Below are positions 56,654 to 64,000 of a stretch of DNA of 64,000 nucleotides, piece by piece (the stretch's first letter is position 1; each line of letters starts with the position of its first letter). Under the pieces are notes generated by a model that was not told the origin of the DNA, did no database searches, and saw only the letters and a list, made by a program, of their open reading frames with translations. Source of the DNA: Chlamydiales bacterium (GTDB taxonomy: Bacteria; Chlamydiota; Chlamydiia; Chlamydiales; Rhabdochlamydiaceae); contig JACPOL010000007.1 in NCBI GenBank assembly GCA_016185065.1, positions 23,717 through 87,716 on the forward strand, in the 5' to 3' direction. Made by a program: the position numbers and the translations under genes.

Positions 56654-58054
56654 TCAAATGGTCGCGGGAACCCTGCCGTAGATATCGTCGAAGCGGACGA
56701 TGTCATCCTCTCCAACATACTCACCCACCTGTACTTCGATAATCTCAAGAGGGACTTTACCTGGATTCTCAAGGCGATGAAGCGTTGATTTCGGAACGTA
56801 AACACTCTCATTTTCATGAGCGAGGACCTCTTTCTCTCCGATCGTCACCTTAGCAGCCCCCTTTACAACCACCCAGTGTTCGCTGCGGTGGTAGTGCATC
56901 TGAAGACTTAGTCGCTGCTGAGGAGCCACCATGATCCGTTTGATCTTATACCGCTCTCCCTCTTCCAAAATGGTAAAGCTGCCCCAGGGGCGGTAGCTAG
57001 TCACATGCTGCATCGTCTCTTTAGAGTGGGTCTGCTTCAACTGATCCACGAGGGCTTTAACGCGTTGAGACTCTCCTTTCTTTCCAATAAAGATCGCATC
57101 TTCGGTTTCGATGATGAGTAGTTCCTCAAGGCCGATTGTGGAGATGAGGCGCTTTCCACCAATGATAAGGCAGTTTTTTGTATCGATCGTCTTTACGTTT
57201 CCGATCTTAACATTCTGCTCCTCATCCTTATCCATGACTTCATAGACGCTATCCCAAGAGCCGACGTCTGACCAGCTGATGTCTAGCGGAATGACAGAGG
57301 TAGGAGTCTTCTTTTCTAAAAGGGCGTAGTCGATAGAGAGATCTGGCATCTCAGAAAATTGCGCAACCATCTCTTGAAAAGAGAGTTGGCACTTCTCTCC
57401 AATTTGCGGGCAGTGCTTTTGAAGCTCGCGGAGGAAGGTCCCGATTCTAAATACGAAGATTCCCGAATTCCAGAGATAGTCGCCACTCAGAAGATAGCGC
57501 TGAGCTGTTTGAAGATCTGGCTTTTCAACAAAACACTCCACATTGGATGGTTTTGCATGAGCGATCTGTTTAGCTTTGATGTACCCGTAGCCCGTTTCAG
57601 GTTTATTGGGGCGAATTCCAAATACCACGTGTCTTCCATGCTCTGCCTCCTCTTCTGCAATCTCAACTCCCTTTAAAAAGGTCTCTGTGGGGGAGAGAAT
57701 GTGATCTGACGAGGAGACGACAAAACAGTCGTCATCTTGCGCTCCCATGAACTCTTGCATGTACTTAACGGCGAGCGCAATCGCAGGCGCAGTGTTCTTT
57801 CGCTCTGGCTCGACAATGATCTGCTTCTCCAATCTGCGGTCGATCGCCCCAACTTGGCTCTTAACCAGGTGGTAGTACTCCTGGTTGGTGAGGATCACCA
57901 TGTCCTGAATATCGAAGGTGGGCATAAAGCGTCTGACGCTCTTTTGCAGAAGCGACTCGCCCTCTCCAAAATGAAGAAACTGCTTTGGAAATGCGCGTCT
58001 AGAGATGGGCCAGAGACGGGTCCCGCTGCCGCCGGCTAGAATGATGACTCTCAT
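56654..58054 (-). CDS. manC: Mannose-1-phosphate guanylyltransferase / mannose-6-phosphate isomerase
   Basis: A 466-residue bifunctional enzyme. The nucleotidyltransferase domain starts MRVIILAGGSGTRLWPISR and contains PKQFLHFGEGESLL, FVEKPDLQTAQRYLLSGDYL and WNSGIFVFR. The C-terminal cupin (about 350-460; PWGSFTILEEGERYKIKRIM, HYHRSEHWVVVKGAAKV) carries the metal site of a type II phosphomannose isomerase. Together they make GDP-mannose from fructose-6-phosphate with phosphomannomutase. It overlaps the upstream glycosyltransferase by 56 bases. Confidence 0.93.
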   Translation of the reverse strand: MRVIILAGGSGTRLWPISRRAFPKQFLHFGEGESLLQKSVRRFMPTFDIQDMVILTNQEYYHLVKSQVGAIDRRLEKQIIVEPERKNTAPAIALAVKYMQEFMGAQDDDCFVVSSSDHILSPTETFLKGVEIAEEEAEHGRHVVFGIRPNKPETGYGYIKAKQIAHAKPSNVECFVEKPDLQTAQRYLLSGDYLWNSGIFVFRIGTFLRELQKHCPQIGEKCQLSFQEMVAQFSEMPDLSIDYALLEKKTPTSVIPLDISWSDVGSWDSVYEVMDKDEEQNVKIGNVKTIDTKNCLIIGGKRLISTIGLEELLIIETEDAIFIGKKGESQRVKALVDQLKQTHSKETMQHVTSYRPWGSFTILEEGERYKIKRIMVAPQQRLSLQMHYHRSEHWVVVKGAAKVTIGEKEVLAHENESVYVPKSTLHRLENPGKVPLEIIEVQVGEYVGEDDIVRFDDIYGRVPATI

Positions 58055-59147
58055 GAAACTCCCCTACCTTATTTTTTACAAAAGCGTGAAACTGCCTTTT
58101 AAATCTCTCTTCGTTAAAAAATTCAGCGTGAGCTTTGATTCCTTGCGGATCAAACTCTCCCTGTCTCTTTTCAAAATCCTCTACGGCTACTATGAGGCTC
58201 TCCACTGTCTGGTCGGGGAAGAAGAGGCCGGTCTTGTCTTCAACAACCGTCTCTAGCGACCCTCCTTTTCCAAACGCGATCACTGGAGTGCCAGCAGCCT
58301 GAGCCTCGACGACGATAATTCCAAAATCCTCTTCCGCTGCAAAGACAAAGGCCTTGGCCTTAGCTAGATGCTCGTTTAATACAGCATCCGACTGGTAGCC
58401 TAAAATTTCAATATTCTTCGCCGCTCGGCTCTTGATCTTCTGCATCTCCGGCCCATCGCCGATCACAACAAGCCGCTTATCCGGCATCTGAGCAAACGCC
58501 TCGACAATGAGATCGATCTTCTTGTAAGGGACGAGTCTGGAGGCGGTAAGATAATACTCCTCTTTACTCTGAGCGATGGCAAACTTGTGCGTTGCAACTG
58601 GAGGGTAGATCACGGTGGCCTCACGGCCATAAATCTTCTGGATCCTTCGCGCAATAACATGAGAGATCGCAGCAAAGTGATCGACTCTACTAGATGAGGC
58701 GATATCCCAAGAGCGCAGATAGTGAAGAGCGAGACGCGCGCAGATCTTTCGAAAAGCTCCAAGTTCAGCCAGATACTGGTGAGTGAGATCCCACGCATAG
58801 CGCATTGGGGTAAAGCAGTAGCAGAGGTGGAGCTGCTCTGCATGCGTTAGGGCTCCCTTGGCAACTGCATGTGAAAGAGAGATGACGAGGTCGTACTCAG
58901 TCAGATCGAGCTGTTCGATGGCAAGAGGGAAGAGGGGAAGATAGTTGCGGTAGGCGGTGCGCGCTCTTGGCATCTTCTGAATGAATGAGGTCTGGCACTC
59001 CGCTGCTGCAAAGGCCATCCCTTGAATTTTTTTATCATCTCTAACAAGAGTTGCAATCGGAGAGGGAAAGAGTTCGTAGATCGCTTCGAGGCACTTCTCC
59101 CCTCCTCCAATTCCCACTAGCCAATCATGTACGAGCGCGCTCTTCAT
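57999..59147 (-). CDS. GT4 glycosyltransferase (mannosyltransferase-like)
   Basis: About 382 residues. The ATG at 59147 ([20 protein letters not shown]) overlaps the upstream stop as ATGA. GT4 features are the GGGEK N-terminal loop, YYLTASRLVPYKKIDLIVEA and FVFAAEEDFGIIVVEAQAAG (ExxxxxxxE). This N-terminal pattern is typical of mannosyltransferases of the WbaZ/WbdA kind, which fits the manC and gmd neighbours. It acts at the inner face of the inner membrane. Confidence 0.82.
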   Translation of the reverse strand: MKSALVHDWLVGIGGGEKCLEAIYELFPSPIATLVRDDKKIQGMAFAAAECQTSFIQKMPRARTAYRNYLPLFPLAIEQLDLTEYDLVISLSHAVAKGALTHAEQLHLCYCFTPMRYAWDLTHQYLAELGAFRKICARLALHYLRSWDIASSSRVDHFAAISHVIARRIQKIYGREATVIYPPVATHKFAIAQSKEEYYLTASRLVPYKKIDLIVEAFAQMPDKRLVVIGDGPEMQKIKSRAAKNIEILGYQSDAVLNEHLAKAKAFVFAAEEDFGIIVVEAQAAGTPVIAFGKGGSLETVVEDKTGLFFPDQTVESLIVAVEDFEKRQGEFDPQGIKAHAEFFNEERFKRQFHAFVKNKVGEFHESHHSSRRQRDPSLAHL

Positions 59148-60235
59148 GCGTTTATCACCTCTTCGAAGATCTGCAAGTGCCTCTCTGCTGCCCTCTTCCA
59201 AGAAAATTGAGAGGCGCGTTCAAACCCCTTCTGCTTTAAATCGGATTGTAAAGCGGGATCTCTTAACACCTTTTCCACTCCTCTTGCGATATCTAGCGGG
59301 TCATAGGGGTCGACATACTCTGCAGCGGGGCCGCACACTTCTGGAAGGCTCGCAGCGCGCGAAACAACAACCGGGCAGCCGCAGCCCATCGCCTCTAATG
59401 GCGGCAGCCCAAATCCTTCATAAAAGGAGGGAAGGACTGTGAGAGCCGCTCTCCGGTATACCAAGGGAAGCTCTTTGTCTTCTATATTTTCCAAAAAGAG
59501 GACCTGTGGATTGGAAAAAAACGCGTGCTCCGCAGTTCGAAGACCAGCTTTCTTTCCGACAATTACAAGAGCGTGGTCTGAAAAACCTCTCTTCTGTAGA
59601 TGTTCGAATGCTTTGATGAGACCTTGGACATTTTTATGAGGTTTCAAATTTCCGACAAAGAGGATAAACTTTTTGGGGAGAGAGCTTAATGCCTCCTCCC
59701 TTTCTGTTTCCGCAGAAGCTGCTGAGAAAAAACCCATATCGACACCGCAGGGGACCACATCGATTTTTTCCTGAGAGAGTCCCGCGTATTTTTCTAGCTC
59801 GCTTTTTGAAAATTCTGAATCTGTAATGATGCGGTTTGCATACCTCTTCAACCGCGAAAAGATCAATTTAGTATAGCACTTCTCCTGGAGGCGAAGCCGC
59901 GAGAAAAATGCTAGATGGTAGGCGTCGTGTACTGTTGCGACTCTTCTTTTTGCACGGACGGGCAGCAGAGGAATATTCAAATGAGGAGTCCAAAAAAGAT
60001 CGCAGGAGGGGATGATCTTTGGCAGTTCGATCTGTTCGCTGATTGAATAGATGGGAGCAGTGCATGGCCTAAGCTCAAAAGCAGAGAGCCAGCTCACCTT
60101 CTCCACAGCTTGGGGGCTGACGATGAGCTCGATGCGGAAAGGACTCTCTCTTAGTTCAAAAAGGAGGTTCCTGAGGTAGGTTCCTATTCCCGAACTCAGA
60201 ATCATCCGCGCATCTACGCAGAGGCTATATTCCAC
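59144..60235 (-). CDS. GT4 glycosyltransferase
   Basis: A 363-residue GT-B enzyme. [13 protein letters not shown] forms the N-terminal loop, [15 protein letters not shown] and [18 protein letters not shown] belong to the acceptor half, and [20 protein letters not shown] with [20 protein letters not shown] (E-x7-E) to the donor half. It overlaps gmd by 11 bases and the next gene by 4, so all are co-transcribed. A GDP-sugar donor such as GDP-mannose or GDP-D-rhamnose is inferred from context. Confidence 0.82.
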   Translation of the reverse strand: MEYSLCVDARMILSSGIGTYLRNLLFELRESPFRIELIVSPQAVEKVSWLSAFELRPCTAPIYSISEQIELPKIIPSCDLFWTPHLNIPLLPVRAKRRVATVHDAYHLAFFSRLRLQEKCYTKLIFSRLKRYANRIITDSEFSKSELEKYAGLSQEKIDVVPCGVDMGFFSAASAETEREEALSSLPKKFILFVGNLKPHKNVQGLIKAFEHLQKRGFSDHALVIVGKKAGLRTAEHAFFSNPQVLFLENIEDKELPLVYRRAALTVLPSFYEGFGLPPLEAMGCGCPVVVSRAASLPEVCGPAAEYVDPYDPLDIARGVEKVLRDPALQSDLKQKGFERASQFSWKRAAERHLQIFEEVINA

Positions 60236-61274
60236 AAAGCTGCTCGCTGCCTTGCAGTTCGTTTAAGTCCGAGCGCACCATGACGCGCACGAGCTCTTCG
60301 AGAGAGGTCTTCGCTCTCCATCCAAGTTTTTTATTTGCCTTCGACGGATCTCCGATCAGCAGATCGACTTCGGATGGACGGAAGAGATCGGCGGAGACTT
60401 CGACCAGAACTTTCCCAGTTTTGGCGTCGATCCCCTTCTCATTAATCCCTTTCCCCTCCCAGATAATCTCGATATCGACCTCTCGGAAGGCGAGCTCGAC
60501 AAATCTTCGCACAAGCGTTGTCTCACCCGTTGCAAGGACATAATCCTCAGGAGCATCCTGTTGAAGCATTTGCCACATTCCCTCGACAAAATCCTTCGCG
60601 TATCCCCAGTCCCTCTTCGCATCGAGATTTCCTAAAGTGAGCCTCTCTTGAAGGCCCATTTTAATTTTCACTGCTGCAAGAGTGATCTTTCTGGACACAA
60701 AATTCTCGCCGCGCCTTGGGCTCTCGTGATTAAACAGGATCCCGTTGCAGGCGAACATGTTGTACGCCTCGCGGTAGTTGATCACTGCCCAGTATGCATA
60801 GAGTTTAGCCACTCCGTAGGGAGAGCGGGGATGAAATGGGGTCTCTTCGCTTTGAGGAACGGCGCGCACCTTTCCATAAAGTTCTGAGGTTGAGGCTTGA
60901 TAGAAGCGAATGCTGGGATCGAAGTTGCGAACCGCCTCAAGCAGACGAATCACACCGACTCCATCGACATCTCCTGTATACTCAGGAATAGAAAAAGATG
61001 TCTTCACGTCGCTCATCGCACCTAAATTATAGATTTCGGTCGGCTTCGCAGTTTCAATAATACGGGTTAGACTATGAAAGTCGGCCAGATCGCCCTCTTG
61101 GAGAAAAAAACGTCCGTTTAACGCCTTATCTTCGCAGAGATGCTTGATGCGCCCTCGATTGGGAACAGAGCTGCGTCTTACCATTCCGTGTACGATGTAG
61201 CCTTTTTCTAGAAGAAGCTCTGCAAGATAAGAGCCATCTTGTCCTGTGATTCCTGTAACTAAAGCGCGTTTCAT
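60225..61274 (-). CDS. gmd: GDP-mannose 4,6-dehydratase
   Basis: A 349-residue short-chain dehydrogenase/reductase-type dehydratase. [20 protein letters not shown] is the NADP-binding start with the family's conserved [20 protein letters not shown] follows, and the catalytic region holds [25 protein letters not shown] (Y-x3-K) and [18 protein letters not shown]. It yields GDP-4-keto-6-deoxymannose, the precursor of GDP-D-rhamnose, GDP-L-fucose or perosamine. No fcl-, rmd- or per-type second enzyme is in this window. Its position between two glycosyltransferases and the flippase fits surface-glycan synthesis. Confidence 0.95.
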   Translation of the reverse strand: MKRALVTGITGQDGSYLAELLLEKGYIVHGMVRRSSVPNRGRIKHLCEDKALNGRFFLQEGDLADFHSLTRIIETAKPTEIYNLGAMSDVKTSFSIPEYTGDVDGVGVIRLLEAVRNFDPSIRFYQASTSELYGKVRAVPQSEETPFHPRSPYGVAKLYAYWAVINYREAYNMFACNGILFNHESPRRGENFVSRKITLAAVKIKMGLQERLTLGNLDAKRDWGYAKDFVEGMWQMLQQDAPEDYVLATGETTLVRRFVELAFREVDIEIIWEGKGINEKGIDAKTGKVLVEVSADLFRPSEVDLLIGDPSKANKKLGWRAKTSLEELVRVMVRSDLNELQGSEQLCGI

Positions 61275-61293
61275 CTTTCTTATTCCTTTAGCA

Positions 61294-62115
61294 TTATTTT
61301 ATAGGAAGAGCCAAGTAGTCGTGCGGCGAGACCCTATGAGTTGTGTAGCCAAAACTATGAAGCTTTTTTATCGTCTCGTCAATCCTAGATTTTATTTCGC
61401 TGGTAGCCGTTTCATAAGAAAATTCTCCCATGATTTCAACCACAATCACAGGCTTGCTTTTTGCTATAGTCTCTCTAGCTCCATCCAGGATCTCGTTTTC
61501 CATCGAGACAGCATCTATTTTGATAAATGAGACATTCTTCAGATTTAGTGAATCGATTGTGATCAGATCGACATACATTCCCGTGCCGCCAGCAAGGGGG
61601 GTGCTCCCCTCATTTCTAGAGGCGAGTGGAGAGAGCTCGATCTCTCCTACTCTGCTCCCGGCCCCCGCCCAATAGAAATCGACATTGATGGCTTGATTAA
61701 GGGCCATATTCATCACAAGCTCTCTAAAGAGTTTAGGCTGAGGCTCGATTGCAACCACCCTTCCATCTTTAACCGCACGTGCCATGACTGCGGTATACGT
61801 TCCTACATGGGCCCCTACGTCGACAACTGTCGATCCGGGAAGGGCGTAAAGAGAAATATACTTATGCAAAAAGGGCTGCCAAGCCTCTTTTCGCTTCAGA
61901 GTGTCCTTAATAGTATCATCCACGGCATCTACGTAAAAATAACCGGGCTGCTTTGTGTGATAAACTCGATAATTTTTTACTGGGAAGTCCTCGAGATACT
62001 CCATGAGAGTCTCTTTCTTAGAAGAGTGTATCTTCTCAGGATTCAACAGACCAAAAGAGCTGGCTTCTGTTTTGCCGAACAAAACTAGTAGCAGTAGAAG
62101 ACAGTACATTTTCAT
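61294..62115 (-). CDS. Exported FkbM-family methyltransferase
   Basis: A 273-residue protein with a signal peptide ([20 protein letters not shown]). The FkbM-type methyltransferase core (about 85-240) includes [57 protein letters not shown] and [12 protein letters not shown]. FkbM enzymes O-methylate sugars or polyketides. The presence of an export signal on a SAM-dependent enzyme repeats the pattern at 49421 and 51305. The start codon is inside the 165 bp palindrome that separates it from the wzx-like gene. Confidence 0.8.
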   Translation of the reverse strand: MKMYCLLLLLVLFGKTEASSFGLLNPEKIHSSKKETLMEYLEDFPVKNYRVYHTKQPGYFYVDAVDDTIKDTLKRKEAWQPFLHKYISLYALPGSTVVDVGAHVGTYTAVMARAVKDGRVVAIEPQPKLFRELVMNMALNQAINVDFYWAGAGSRVGEIELSPLASRNEGSTPLAGGTGMYVDLITIDSLNLKNVSFIKIDAVSMENEILDGARETIAKSKPVIVVEIMGEFSYETATSEIKSRIDETIKKLHSFGYTTHRVSPHDYLALPIK

Positions 62116-62278
62116 GAATCTATCTCACTATTTCAAACTGATGATTTTTGAAGGATTTTTTCTCAGATTTTAGAGTCACTTCGCAGGACATACTTGAACA
62201 AGTAGACCAAGAAGTGATTCTAAAATGTGGGAAAAAAGACTCGAAAAGCACATTTTGGAAATAGTGAGATGGGTTCAT
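62114..62278. repeat. 165 bp imperfect palindrome filling the wzx-fkbM gap
   Basis: The whole stretch is an inverted repeat: ATGAATCTATCTCACTATTT at the left pairs with GAAATAGTGAGATGGGTTCAT at the right, and inside TTTTAGAGTCACTTC pairs with GAAGTGATTCTAAAA. The centre is near TTGAACAAG. It covers the fkbM start codon on one side and the wzx stop codon on the other. It may be a transcribed hairpin or a MITE. Confidence 0.8.
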
Positions 62279-63777
62279 AAATTAATTTTTCTCAGCCGAA
62301 GTTTTTGTAGCGCCCAGTTTCTAGGAAACGATGCTGACAATATTGCCACAATAAAAGTTATTCCCGTGAGCAGAATAAGATTGAGCAGTAGTAGAAGTCT
62401 GTCTTCAGTTGAATAAAAAAACCACTTTCCGATCAGAAGAACAGAGAAGCAAGCGGCCCCTGGCAGCAGAATATCCTGAACAAGCCAGCGCGCTCTTTCG
62501 GTTACCAGATACCTGCGATGCAGAAAGTAGCTGGTCATACACACCATCGATAGGTTCACAAGACTCCAGGTGGCAGAGGCTCCTGCCATCCCCCATCTGG
62601 AGATCATGTAAGGAAGGAGTAGACAGGAAACGATAAAGAAAAATCCATTCTGATAGAGAGCAATCTTAATCCAGCCATGGGCGAGCTGAAGCGCGTAGGG
62701 CATATGTAAAATGCCATTAATCCCACTGCCAATCGCCAAAAATGTGAGAGGCCATCTTGCACTTTTTGCGATCTCGTGGCTTCCTGTCCAGACAAGCAGG
62801 ATCTCAAATGAAAAAAAGCTAAGAAGCATGGCGAGAGGGAGAACGAAGATTGCCATGATCTGCGTCGTCTTGTGATAAAGTTGGGACACTCTCTCCTCAT
62901 CTTTCTGCGCCACAACATAGGAAAAGAGAGGAAAGGAGGTGGAAAAGATCGGATTTACCACAACGATCAGCCCGCTTGCGAGAGCAGCAGCGATCGAGTA
63001 GTAGCCAAACGTCTCAAGAGGAAGGATCTTACTGAGCATGATCTTATCTAGATGCATGAGAAGAACCTCTAGAATCGTCATTATCGTCATCCCGCCTGCA
63101 AACTTTCCTCCCTCAGAAAGATAGCGTTTATCAAAAAAAGTCCTCTCTTCGCTCTTCGGCATCTCTCTCCAGAGCAGATATCTCATGAAAAGAGAGTAGG
63201 AGATCCCGCTTCCCGCCTGCCAAATAAAGAAGAGAACTGGCGATGGACTCACAAAAAACAGAAGGGAGAGAGCCCCCATAGCTCTGATCGTGACGAAGGC
63301 TGCAAAAGAGAGGTTCATCAGCGTCTGCTTCTGCAGCCCCTGCATCGCATTTTGATAAAGCAGCGCTGGCAGCTGAAATGCAAAACTTACGCCCATGAGC
63401 GCAATCGATCGTTCAACAATAGCTGTATCCAGAACTTTTACATTGAGCCAGCCCACAGTAATCTGAGGCGCAAAAAAGAGGATCGCCCCTCCGACAGCCA
63501 TGCAGCTAGTCCAGTAGACGATTTCAATTGTACGCATGAGATTGCGAAAAGACTCTGGAGGAGCCTCGAGTGCGCGGTATCTAGAGAGCTGGCGGTTTAG
63601 AAATGAGCTTAGCCCCGTATCGAAAAGGCAGCTAAGCGTGGTCAGTAGCCCAAACAGGCCCACCAACCCATAAGCCTCTGCACCCATCAGCTTGGCATAC
63701 AGAGGAATGATCAGCAGCTGCACTCCCGCTTGCCACCCCTTTCCCAGAAAATTCGCCACCAGACTCTTTCTTAACAT
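62275..63777 (-). CDS. Wzx-like polysaccharide flippase
   Basis: About 500 residues with 12 or more hydrophobic segments, as in the MOP exporter superfamily. NFLGKGWQAGVQLLIIPLYA and GAEAYGLVGLFGLLTTLSCL at the N-terminus are the family's typical start, and MTIMTILEVLLMHLDKIMLS matches the seventh-helix region. The ATG at 63777 has GGGAGTG directly upstream. It would flip undecaprenyl-linked repeat units to the periplasm for the Wzy-like polymerase. Confidence 0.85.
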   Translation of the reverse strand: MLRKSLVANFLGKGWQAGVQLLIIPLYAKLMGAEAYGLVGLFGLLTTLSCLFDTGLSSFLNRQLSRYRALEAPPESFRNLMRTIEIVYWTSCMAVGGAILFFAPQITVGWLNVKVLDTAIVERSIALMGVSFAFQLPALLYQNAMQGLQKQTLMNLSFAAFVTIRAMGALSLLFFVSPSPVLFFIWQAGSGISYSLFMRYLLWREMPKSEERTFFDKRYLSEGGKFAGGMTIMTILEVLLMHLDKIMLSKILPLETFGYYSIAAALASGLIVVVNPIFSTSFPLFSYVVAQKDEERVSQLYHKTTQIMAIFVLPLAMLLSFFSFEILLVWTGSHEIAKSARWPLTFLAIGSGINGILHMPYALQLAHGWIKIALYQNGFFFIVSCLLLPYMISRWGMAGASATWSLVNLSMVCMTSYFLHRRYLVTERARWLVQDILLPGAACFSVLLIGKWFFYSTEDRLLLLLNLILLTGITFIVAILSASFPRNWALQKLRLRKINL

Positions 63778-64000
63778 CTCACTCCCTTCCCAAAGCAAAG
63801 CAGCATCAAAAGTAATAATATAGCTGAAGAGACATGTCGGGTAGGCCAGGGGAAAGCTTCGCTTTCTCTCGGGGCCTCCCTGCGACCCTCTTGCGCTGCA
63901 TCTCGCTTTGCCAAATCGCGTCCTCGGAGAAGGGGTGTACAGAGTACTACCCCGTTGGCGCGCTCACCGCGCTCTCCTGCGGGTGCAATTTTGCTGTGCG
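63778..64000. other. GC-rich structured region at the window edge
   Basis: No gene is recognised. Hairpins are visible: GAAAGC-TTC-GCTTTC near 63862 and GGGGTGTAC-AGA-GTACTACCCC at 63936-63957. The frame upstream of the flippase start stays open for part of the stretch but lacks family similarity I can name. It may be the edge of a gene, a ncRNA or a repeat continuing outside. Confidence 0.3.

Overview
The window looks like chromosome from a Chlamydiota bacterium outside the classical Chlamydiaceae, of the environmental or amoeba-associated kind. The best sequence evidence is a DNA topoisomerase I with a C-terminal SWIB domain (43001-45601). Gene neighbourhoods I remember from Chlamydia also recur: mutL/pepP, eno/rsbU, uvrD/rpoN and groES/groEL. 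Accessory genes fit a host-associated lifestyle: LRR proteins with a degenerate F-box-like N-terminus, Inc-like and secreted proteins, OCH1-like glycosyltransferases, an inverse autotransporter and several enzymes with signal peptides. The species cannot be named from the sequence alone.

Layout. 0-4.8 kb: three tandem, translationally coupled LRR paralogues, with the remnant of a fourth at the left edge. 5.2-8.0 kb: a mobile-mystery A/B (Xre plus Fic) pair and two small glycosyltransferase-like paralogues. 8.1-13.4 kb: a coupled mutL, pepP, adenylate cyclase, sensor kinase operon. 13.4-21.5 kb: pcnB-type nucleotidyltransferase, a membrane-anchored kinase-like protein, RsbU-type phosphatase, SpoU methyltransferase, rsgA, eno and a small unknown. 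21.5-27.6 kb: a lineage-specific cluster with three proteins sharing an unrecognised C-terminal domain, a lipase-like protein and an AlkP-superfamily membrane enzyme. 27.6-37.2 kb: MBL hydrolase, tRNA-Arg, prmA-like, groEL, groES, hsp20, uvrD, a GT9 enzyme, rpoN and a membrane metallopeptidase-like protein. 37.2-41.9 kb: three tandem membrane- or lipid-anchored OCH1/TcdB-type glycosyltransferases and two outer-membrane beta-barrels. 42-45.6 kb: dprA and topA-SWIB. 45.9-63.8 kb: a surface glycan island (GT4s, methyltransferases, ManC, Gmd, Wzy-like, Wzx-like) interleaved with enzymes carrying signal peptides (GT17-methyltransferase fusion, class I methyltransferase, LicD-like, FkbM-like) and an inverse autotransporter.

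How it works together. ManC and Gmd would make GDP-mannose and GDP-4-keto-6-deoxymannose, two GT4 enzymes would use them, and the Wzy/Wzx pair would polymerise and flip a mannose- or deoxymannose-containing glycan. Beside this cytoplasmic pathway sit methyltransferases, a GT17 enzyme and a LicD-like protein with apparent export signals. That is unexpected because their usual donors are cytosolic, so they are candidate effectors acting in host compartments.

The non-coding sequence is unusually rich in foldback DNA: a four-copy family with GGAC tetramers phased at 10-11 bp, a roughly 160 bp MITE family with TNA target duplications that often abuts stop codons, a 165 bp palindrome filling the wzx-fkbM gap, and other hairpins. 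A degenerate CIRCE and a good sigma-66/70-type promoter precede groES. Two copies of one near-consensus promoter-leader drive two different exported enzymes.
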